Origin: Effrenium voratum
Taxonomy: Eukaryota; Sar; Dinophyceae; Suessiales; Symbiodiniaceae
Assembly: GCA_963377175.1 (NCBI GenBank)
Contig: CAUJNA010003805.1
Span: 833,501 to 897,500 of the forward strand
Direction of reading: 5' to 3'
Length of the DNA: 64,000 nucleotides
Below the pieces are notes generated by a model that saw nothing but the letters and a program-made list of their open reading frames with translations, was not told where the DNA came from and made no database searches. How positions within the stretch are numbered: the first letter of the stretch is position 1; each line of letters starts with the position of its first letter. The translations under genes and the position numbers were made by a program. This document shows positions 54,291-64,000 of this stretch, in pieces.

Positions 54291-57200
54291 GTTTTTTGGA
54301 GGGAAGACTAGCAGAAGACGACGGGAAGACTGCGGGAGACTGTGGGAAGACCACCGGAAGACTGTGGGAAGACGACGGGGAGACTGTGGGAAGACTAGCA
54401 GAAGACTGTGGGAAGACGACGGGGAGACTGTGGGAAGACTACCGGAAGACTACGGGAAGACTACAGGAAGACTGCCGGAACACTATGAAACAACTACCGA
54501 AAACGTTGGAAGACGACCGGAAAGAAGGCCACCGGAAACGGACGTGGTTTTTCGGGCTATTAGTCTGCTAAGCGGGTCCGAAGGTTTTTCGGGCTATTAG
54601 TCTGCTAAGCGGGTCCGAAACCGCGTTCGTTTGCACGAAAGTACTGCGGGAAGACACCGCAAGACTACGGGAGACTACCGGAAGAGCACGGGATTTTGGA
54701 GGGAAGACTAGCAGAAGACGACGGGAAGACTGTGGGAAGACTATCGGAAGACTACTGCAAACCTACGAGAGACACTGCCGCAAGACTATGGGAAGACGCT
54801 GCCCCAACACTCCGGGAAGACTACGGGAAGACTACAGGAAGACTGCCGGAACACTATGAAAAAACTACCGAAAACGTTGGAAGACGACCGGAAAGAAGGC
54901 TACCGGAAACGGACGTGGTTTTTCGGGCTATTAGTCTCCTAACCGGGTCCGAAACCGCGTTCGTTTGCACGAAAGTACTGCGGGAAGACACCGCAAGACT
55001 ACGGGAGACTACCGGAAGAGCACGGGATTTTGGAGGGAAGACTAGCAGAAGACGACGGGAAGACTGCGGGAGACTGTGGGAAGACGACCGGAAGACTGTG
55101 GGAAGACGACGGGGAGACTGTGGGAAGACTAGCAGAAGACTGTGGGAAGACGACGGGGAGACTGTGGGAAGACTACCGGAAGACTACGGGAAGACTACAG
55201 GAAGACTGCCGGAACACTATGAAAAAACTACCGAAAACGTTGGAAGACGACCGGAAAGAAGGCTACCGGAAACGGACGTGGTTTTTCGGGCTATTAGTCT
55301 GCTAAGCGGGTCCGAAACCGCGTTCGTTTGCACGAAAGTACTGCGGGAAGACACCGCAAGAGACTACGGGAGACTACCGGAAGAGCACGCGATTTTGGAG
55401 GGAAGACTAGCAGAAGAGTGGGAAGACTACCGGAAGACTGTGGGAAGACGACGGGGAGACTGTGGGAAGACTAGCAGAAGATCGTGGGAAGACGACGGGG
55501 AGACTGTGGGAAGACTAGCAGAAGACTGTGGGAAGACGACGGGGAGACTGTGGGAAGACTACCGGAAGACTACGGGAAGACTACAGGAAGACTGCCGGAA
55601 CACTATGAAAAAACTACCGAAAACGTTGGCAGGCGACCGGAAAGAAGGCTACCGGAAACGGACGTGGTTTTTCGGGCTATTAGTCTGCTAAGCGGGTCCG
55701 AAACCGCGTTCGTTTGCACGAAAGTACTGCGGGAAGACACCGCAAGACTACGGGAGACTACCGGAAGAGCACGGGATTTTGGAGGGAAGAGACTGTGGGA
55801 AGACTACGGGAAGACTACTGCAAACCTACGAGAGACACTGCCGCAAGACTATATGGGAAGACACTACCCCAACACTCCGGGAAGACTACGGGAAGACTGC
55901 AGGAAGACTGCCGGAACACTATGAAAAAACTACCAAAAACGTTGGAAGGCGACCGGAAAGAAGGCGACCGGAAACGGACGTGGTTTTTCGGGCTATTAGT
56001 CTGCTAAGCGGGTCCGAAACCGCGTTCGTTTGCACGAAAGTACTGCGGGAAAACACAAGACTACGGGAGACTACCGGAAGAGCACGAGATTTTGGAGGGA
56101 AGAGACTGTGGGAAGACTACCGGAAGACTACTGCAAACCTACGAGAGACACTGCCGCAAGACTATGGCAAGACACTACCCCAACACTCCGGGAAGACTAC
56201 GGGAAGACTACAGGGAGACTGCCGGAACACTAAGAAAAAACTACCGAAAACGTTGGAAGGCGACCGGAAAGAAGGCTACCGGAAACGGACGTGGTTTTTC
56301 GGGCTATTAGTCTGCTAAGCGGGTCCGAAACCGCGTTCGTTTGCACGAAAGTACTGCGGGAAGACACCGCAAGACTACGGGAGACTACCGGAAGAGCACG
56401 GGATTTTGGAGGGAAGACTAGCAGAAGACGACGGGAAGACTGCGGGAGACTGCGGGAAGACTACCGGAAGACTGTGGGAAGACGACGGGGAGACTGTGGG
56501 AAGACTAGCAGAAGACTGTGGGAAAACGACGGGGAGACTGTGGGAAGACTACCGGAAGAATGAAAAACTACCGAAAACGTTGGAAGACGACCGGAAAGAA
56601 GGCTACCGGAAACGGACGTGGTTTTTCGGGCTATTAGTCTGCTAAGCGGGTCCGAAACCGCGTTCGTTTGCACGAAAGTATTGCGGGAAGACGCTGCAAG
56701 ACTACGGGAGACTACCGGAAGCGCACGGGATTTTGGAGGGAAGACTAGCAGAACACGACGGGAAGACTGCGGGAGACTGTGGGAAGACTACCGGAAGACT
56801 GTGGGAAGACGACGGGAGACTGTGGGAAGACTAGCAGAAGACTGTGGGAAGACGACGGGGAGACTGTGGGAAGACTACCGGAAGACTACGGGAAGACTAC
56901 AGGAAGACTGCCGGAACACTATGAAAAAACTACCGAAAACGTTGGAAGACGACCGGAAAGAAGGCTACCGGAAACGGACGTGGTTTTTCGGGCTATTAGT
57001 CTGCTAAGCGGGTCCGAAACCGCGTTCGTTTGCACGGAAGTACTGCGGGAAGACACCGCAAGACTACGGGAGTCTACCGGAAGAGCGTGGGATTTTGGAG
57101 GGAAGACTAGCAGAAGACGACGGGAAGACTGCGGGAGACCTGTGGGAACTACCGGAAGACTACTGCAAACCTACGCGAGACACTGCCGCAAGACTATGGG

Positions 57201-60078
57201 AAGACGCTGCCCCAACACTCCGGGAAGACTACGGGAAGACTACAGGAAGACTGCCGGAACACTATGAAAAAACTACCGAAAACGTTGGAAGACGACCGGA
57301 AAGAAGGCTACCGGAAACGGACGTGGTTTTTCGGGCTATTAGTCTGCTAAGCGGGTCCGAAACCGCGTTCGTTTGCACGAAAGTACTGCGGGAAGACACC
57401 GCAAGACTACGGGAGACTACCGGAAGAGCACGGGATTTTGGAGGGAAGACTAGCAGAAGACGACGGGAAGATTGCGGGAGACTGTGGGAAGACTACCGGA
57501 AGACTGTGGGAAGACGACGGGGAGACTGTGGGAAGACTAGCAGAAGACTGTGGGAAGACGACGGGGAGACTGTGGGAAGACTAGCAGAAGACTGTGGGAA
57601 GACGACGGGGAGACTGTGGGAAGACTACCGGAAGACTACGGGAAGACTACAGGAAGACTGCCGGAACACTGAAAAAACTACCGAAAACGTTGGAAGACGA
57701 CCGGAAAGAAGGCTACCGGAAACGGACGTGGTTTTTCGGGCGTTTAGTCTGCTAAGCGGGTCCGAAACCGCGTTCGTTTGCACGGGAAGACACCGCAAGA
57801 CTACGGGAGACTACCGGAAGAGCACGGGATTTTGGAGGGAAGAGACTGTGGGAAGACTACCGGAAGACTACTGCAACCTACGAGAGACACTGCCGCAAGA
57901 CTATGGGAAGACACTGCCCCAACACTCCGGAAAGACTACGGGAAGACTACAGGAAGACTGCCGGGCCCACTATGAAAAAACTACCGAAAACGTTGGAAGG
58001 CGACCGGGAAGAAGGCTACCGGAAACGGACGTGGTTTTTCGGGCTATTAGTCTGCTAAGCGGGTCCGAAACCGCGTTCGTTTGCGCGAAAGTACTGCGGG
58101 AAGACACCGCAAGACTACGGGAGACTACCGGAAGAGCACGGGATTTTGGAGGGAAGACTAGCAGAAGACGACGGGAAGACTGCGGGAGACTGTGGGAAGA
58201 CTACCGGAAGACTGTGGGAAGACGACGGGGAGACTGTGGGAAGACTAGCAGAAGACTGTGGGAAGACGACGGGGAGACTGTGGGAAGACTACCGGAAGAC
58301 TACGGGAAGACTACTGACGGAACACTATGAAAAAACTCCCGAAAACGTTGGAAGACGACCGGAAAGAAGGCTACCGGAAACGGACGTGGTTTTTCGGGCT
58401 ATTAGTCTGCTAAGCGGGTCCGACACCGCGTTTGTTTGCACGAAAGTACTGCGGGAAGACACCGCAAGACTACGGGAGACTACCGGAAGAGCACGGGATT
58501 TTGGAGGGAAGACTAGCAGAAGACGACGGGAAGACTGCGGGAGACTGTGGGAAGACTACCGGAAGACTGTGGGAAGACGACGGGGAGACTGTGGGAAGAC
58601 TAGCAGAAGACTGTGGGAAGACGACGGGGAGACTGTGGGAAGACTACCGGAAGACTACGGGAAGACTACAGGAAGACTGCCGGAACACTATGAAAAAACT
58701 ACCGAAAACGTTGGAAGACGACCGGAAAGAAGGCTACCGGAAACGGACGTGGTTTTTCGGGCTATTAGTCTGCTAAGCGGGTCCGAAACCGCGTTCGTTT
58801 GCACGAAAGTACTGCGGGAAGACACCGCAAGACTACGGGAGACTACCGGAAGAGCACGGGATTTTGGAGGGAAGACTAGCAGAAGACGACGGGAAGACTG
58901 CGGGAGACTGTGGGAAGACTACCGGAAGAGTACTGCAAACCTACGAGAGACACTGCCGCAAGACTATGGGAAGACACTACCCCAACACTCCGGGAAGACT
59001 ACGGGAAGACTACGGGAAGACTACAGGAAGACTGCCGGAACATTATGAAAAAACTACCGAAAACGTTGGAAGACGACCGGAAAGAAGGCTACCGGAAACG
59101 GACGTGGTTTTTTTCGGGCTATTAGTCTGCTAAGGGTCCGAAACCGCGTTCGTTTGCACGAAAGTACTGCGGGAAGACACCGCAAGACTACGGGAGACTA
59201 CCGGAAGAGCACGGGATTTTGGAGGGAAGACTAGCAGAAGACGACGGGAAGACTGTGGGAAGACTACCGGAAGACTGTGGGAAGACGACGGGGAGACTGT
59301 GGGAAGACTAGCAGAAGACTGTGGGAAGACGACGGGGAGACTGTGGGAAGACTACCGGAAGACTACGGGAAGACTACAGGAAGACTGCCGGAACACTTTG
59401 AAAAAACTACCGAAAACGTTGGAAGACGACCGGAAAGAAGGCTACCGGAAACGGACGTGGTTTTTCGGGCTATTAGTCTGCTAAGCGGGTCCGAAACCGC
59501 GTTCGTTTGCACGAAAGTATTGGGGGAAGACACCGCAAGACTACGGGAGACTACCGGAAGAGCACGGGATTTTGGAGGGAAGACTAGCAGAAGACGACGG
59601 GAAGACTGCGGGAGACTGTGGGAAGACTACCGGAAGACTACTGCAAACCTACGAGAGACACTGCCGCAAGACTATGGGAAGACGCTGCCCCAACACTCCG
59701 GGAAGACTACGGGAAGACTACAGGAAGACTGCCGGAACACTATGAAAAAACTACCGAAAACGTTGGAAGACGACCGGAAAGAAGGCTACCGGAAACGGAC
59801 GTGGTTTTTCGGGCTATTAGTCTGCTAAGCGGGTCCGAAACCGCGTTCGTTTGCACGAAAGTACTGCGGGAAGACCGCAAGACTACGGGAGACTACCGGA
59901 AGAGCACGCGAATATGGGAAGATTACGAGAAGACTACGGGAAGACTATGGGAAGACTATGGGAAGACTACGGGAAGACTACGAGAAGACTACGGCCCGCT
60001 AGAATTCCGTGAGAATTCCGTCCGAAGACTACGAGAAGACTACGGCCCGCCAGAATTCCGCTAGAATTCCGCTAGAAG
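54291..60078. repeat. Higher-order satellite array, 16 units of ~300-405 bp
   Basis: The landmark ACGTGGTTTTTCGGGC recurs 16 times between about 54540 and 59800, at spacings of roughly 303-405 bp. Each unit has a constant ~180 bp part and a variable part made of 12-20 bp sub-units of the GGGAAGACTACCGGAAGACT type. Two kinds of variable part exist: A (repeats of GAAGACGACGGGGAGACTGT) and B (containing CTGCAAACCTACG and CCCCAACACTCCGGG). The array ends in a different short repeat with CTAGAATTCCG at about 59995-60078. Long open frames across it (up to 411 codons) follow from stop-free sub-units and are not treated as genes. Confidence 0.95.
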
Positions 60079-63000
60079 GGAAAATAGCCGGATTGTTTTT
60101 CCGCGCGGATCGCGTGTTCTTTTCCGCGCACTGCGTGTGCACTTTTCCGCTCCACAAATGTTCCTTGTTTTCCGCTCCTTACGTGCAGTCTCTCATTCCC
60201 TCATTCCCTACCTGTCCCACCAGCAAGACAACAGATTGAAACTCCACGGACTGCCAGGCTCTGGGTGTCAACACACTCTGATGGGGACTCCAGGGTGATC
60301 CTTTTGCGAGAATCCTTTCACAGGTCCACGTGCCTATGTGTTTTTGTTTTTGCGATAAACTTGGAATTGGTTTGTGGGCACAAATCCCGATGTAAATGAT
60401 GCCTACCCAAAGTTGCCCGCAATGAAACGTTTCACCCATGTACGCTTGCGTTTGGCCGGACAGCCACACCTCAGGCGTGGTCCCCGCAAGACATCTGGCG
60501 ATGACGAGGCACGGTGATAGGGGTTGGAGGGATCACGCACGTGCCATGGGGTCTGGCCGTGACCTTTTGGCCGTCAGGAACCACTGCCCCGTCGTGTAGA
60601 CTGTGCCCTGTCCGAACAAAGTTCCTTCTGTCCATCAGGGTCACGGGGCAACGACCACGACAGGCAAGCTTGTATACATCTTCATGCCAGGGTACCCGGG
60701 CACCAGATTTGGGCAGCGGACTCTTCAAAACTGAAGAGCTCGATAAGTTCCTACCTTTACTTGTCAGTCTCGGCGAAACTTGCAGTATTCAATCAGAACC
60801 CAAGAGCACTTGCAGCAGTTACCAGGTGACCTCAACCTTTTCGGCAGAGGTTTGCGCCTGCTCGGAATGGCAAGATGAATGACACATGTGTATTTGTCAA
60901 TGGCGCTTTGTATTTGACTGAGCCATTGGGGATTATGTCAACTGAAGTCCCAAATCTCTTTTGGTTGAATCCATGAGATGTGGTCTGTGCCATCTGCCCT
61001 TGCGAGAAGCGGCCAGCCTGTGAACTATATCTTGTCATTCAAGCAAGTACAATAGGTATCAATAGGATGTTGATTTGCCCGATTCGTGAATAGTATTCAT
61101 TGCAGTGGAGGGATTGGCCCCGGTCAGCACTCTTCCAATCCCCTTGACGCATCTGGGATCTCACTTGAAGTGATCGTGATATTTTAAGACTGCGACTGCA
61201 GTGAATATGGATCAGAATTCTTGGGCGGCACAAGCTGCAGGCGTGAGTCAATTGCTGTTGCCCAGTTCCGAGGGAGTACCTGAAGGCTCCAAATCAGAGC
61301 GGCGTCCATGTTTGTGCTCGCAACCCTAAGGTGCGACGACAGTCAAAGGCTTCCTATCCTGGCCCTCTCGTCCAAAAACAGTTTTCACGTGGCGCAATTC
61401 GCATTTGTCTTCTTTCGAGCCCAGGATGTACACGGAAAGCCACCGGACTTTAGACATTGAACATCCATATCAACCCGTTGATTCAAGATTTAGTTTCTCA
61501 CAGAAAAGGAGTGGAAATTCCGATGTACCCCTGTTCATTCACCCGAATACGTAGCAGTGAGTACTATGTCATTGGGTTGAAACTAGTGGCGACTAATGAT
61601 CCAGGAGGCAACCCTTAGTGCTACTTGTTTGATCCGGAATATGCAAAGTGGTTGGTACCCCCCTCCAGTCAGCGCTTTTGGAAACCCTACAAACCCCTCT
61701 GAAAACCCTTTTGTATACCCGTGTGACTGGAGTTAACCGCAAACTCCCACACCAAAATCCAAATTTCTTGCCATCGACTCGGGCCAGGACTCCGAAGCCC
61801 CAAGAATGGTGGGTCTCCTTTTGGTTTCAAAAGCAAAGCGGGCGCCCTGGGAAAAAAAAGGACGGTCCATAGGTTTCCGTTTGGTTTCCTTTTGGTTTGC
61901 GCTTCAAGACTCAAAGGGGTGCCCTTGAAAGAAGGACCATGCATTTTGAGGTCAACCAATCCCAGGTTGAGACCTACCGCCTGGAGACGCTGGACGATGC
62001 GCCTACGGAGGCGAGAGACAAACCGGTGTGTTGCAAGGGTGCAGGCAAGCGCGGGCCTTGTTTTGCTGTTTTGATCCTTGCAACGAGCTGGGTGTGGCTC
62101 AAAATTAAACAGGAGGGGTTACGCAGGTTTTGGTCCATGTGGAGGGGTTACGCAGGTTTTGGTCCATGTTTGCACTCACCAGGGTTCCTTTTTTGAGCCA
62201 CAGCCAGCTGGTTGTGTACTTCAGTAGGATTCAGAGAGGCTGAAGCTAACCAGGGCTTCCCGCTTTTTCCTTCTGACGCTTCAAAAGGACGGATCTTCTG
62301 ACGTGCCTCAAGAAGAGAACAACTTCGCCACGGCCGCAACTTGCTGTCCACCTGGCCGGTGACCAACTGGCAGCTTTTGGTTGGTAGGACCGACACCAAG
62401 GATTGGGTTGGAAGGCCACGCCCCAAGGATGAGCTCTTCAATAGGGATTGGTGTCACGTGGAGAACCATCCCCGTACTCGTACCATAGCCTGTAAAGCAA
62501 GCTTTCCCCCCATTCGGGAAAAGCTTTGGTTTTCACACCGCCAACATGTTGACTGTTGCCACCCGAGTTGTTACAAAGATAAGCGCTTAGGTAGGTTTCA
62601 GCAGTTTCACTTTCGACGGGCGAAGGGTGGTTGAGGGCCAGCGAAGAAATGATTTACTGGATACACTCCGAAATCTCGTGCGCCATTCAGAGTTGCAGGG
62701 GCTTCGCTTCCAAAGCAGACTGACAGGACACGCTTCCACCTGTTTGCTTCGTGGCCATTGCCACTGGCCACCTGTCGCTCCTCGAGCGTCAACCATGCGT
62801 GGACAACAACAGGACTACGCATGGCGATGGTACAAAAACTGGCAAGCAAATCTCTGACACCTCAGTTCCAAACACCAACACCTGCGCCAGGTCTTTGACG
62901 CCAATCAGCGAGAAGTGGCGCCATTGGAGGCGGGCCGAGGCTTGCGCTCAATGGGGATGCTCCGCAACCGCTGTTGCCAAACGGCAGGCGACATCATTCG

Positions 63001-64000
63001 GAGACTCCGATGTAGCAGGATGCCAGAGTCGGCATGGATGCAATCTTTACATGTTTGAACTACATTGGGAATGACTCGATTCGCCTGCATGCTGTTGCAT
63101 TGGAGTTTAGCGTCCGTTGAGCCTGCATAACCCAGCAAGCTTTGGGTGGGCTGCAGGTGAAGGAACCTCCCGAAAGGGCTTGCCCTTGGGACCCTATTTG
63201 AGCAAAACCCTGCGTATGATTTTTATACGAGCTTTGACAACGTTTGCAAGAATGACCCAATACGCGGCGGTTCAAGGCATCATCGAAGGCTGGGTGTGGT
63301 AAGTATACCTTATAGAGCTTGTTGTTCTGGCGTTGAGCGTACCCTTGTTCAGTTTGTGAGGTGTGTGTGTGTGTGTGTGCCGTGTGCCCATTTAAGCAAT
63401 TGTAAAAGTTGAGCGGTTTGACCTTGATCCAGTGTTGGACCAAGTTGAATTCTGAAAACAAAGTCGTCCTGTTTCATGGTCTCAACAGGATACCAAGAGG
63501 AGTTGCCAACTGCAGGGATCGAACGAGTGACCCCCCCGTATTCCCAAAATTGGACTCTTTGGTTTGCCCGGTTCTCAAAACGACAATCTTTTATACACAT
63601 TGTGGAGCCTTCCTTAAAACATCAACGGTCTTTGGAAGGATTCGGGGAAGTGACCCCAAATCGTAGATCCTTTGCTGTCTGACCTGCTTCATTTGCGGTC
63701 TTTGTGAACTCGCTGATGATTTCCGGCTGAAGCTAAATAACTTTAGGCCCATTGGACAGAAAGGTCCTCAGAGAGGGACGGTTCAAGACAGATGGGATCT
63801 GTTCTTGCAAATGGTTTGGAGTCTCTAACATACATTGCCTGCTGTTGGTAGGAGATGTACAGGAGATGTACATAGACCTGCTTGTCAAGGCTTAGAGTAG
63901 TCATCATAATCAGGCTCCCAGAATCTTGGCAGCACTTAGGGGGACACAGCTGCGCGTACAGGTTTCATTTCACCACTTGGCACCATCCTGCAGCCGGATC
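60079..64000. other. Host flanking DNA with small repeats
   Basis: No gene could be supported. It has a 29-bp tandem duplication at about 62112-62170 (GGAGGGGTTACGCAGG twice) and a (GT)n run at 63361-63380. Short open frames occur on both strands without recognisable similarity. Confidence 0.45.

Noticed and set aside
54696..58330. Long open frames (331 and 411 codons) rich in GKTTGRLWED-type repeats
   Set aside because: Several frames are open at once, frames shift between units, and the sequence is a satellite array; no start or conserved domain supports a gene.

Overview
The window shows a roughly 24 kb, strongly AT-rich element (17335-41345) sitting in GC-richer, repeat-laden eukaryotic nuclear DNA. 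The flanks (1-17334 and 41346-64000) have no compact gene arrangement. They carry short stop-poor GC-rich islands that could be exons, a MITE-like family in four copies, long microsatellites, and a 5.7 kb satellite array. This fits the genome of a large-genome protist or alga; a dinoflagellate is plausible, but no diagnostic marker (for example a spliced-leader sequence) was found, so the host is not identified.

The AT-rich element is bounded by ~0.5 kb terminal inverted repeats (about 90% identical by eye) and encodes a Polinton-like-virus (PLV/Maverick-type) gene set: a double-jelly-roll-type major capsid protein, a penton-like minor capsid protein, an A32/FtsK-type packaging ATPase, a retroviral-type (rve) integrase, and a large replication protein joining a divergent family-B-like polymerase to a superfamily 1 helicase and a C-terminal zinc module. 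Accessory genes encode a lipase-like hydrolase, a fibre-like protein with an S74 auto-cleaving chaperone end, a GIY-YIG nuclease and several small zinc proteins. It is best read as an endogenous, integrated PLV.

Layout of the element from left to right: left TIR; a left arm, all on the minus strand, with three related cysteine-motif genes, the helicase-polymerase gene, the integrase, a small gene, the fibre, a zinc/proline-rich protein and the minor capsid; a divergent junction at about 32.0 kb; then a mostly plus-strand right arm with lipase, small zinc protein, major capsid, GIY-YIG, structural-type hypotheticals, a minus-strand pair (zinc protein and ATPase), two small plus-strand genes, 23-bp direct repeats and the right TIR. 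Five left-arm genes share the same upstream box, suggesting common (probably early) control of the replication side.

The copy is decayed. The replication gene, integrase, two of the zinc paralogues, fibre, minor capsid, major capsid, GIY-YIG and ATPase all carry in-frame stops and/or frameshifts. The helicase is also split just after its P-loop by a 2.7 kb GC-rich insertion holding a 2.2 kb (TATG)n microsatellite. About ten mostly small genes remain open. Some homopolymer frameshifts could be sequencing errors, but the nonsense codons and the insertion could not. Translations and alignments were done by eye; no database search was possible.
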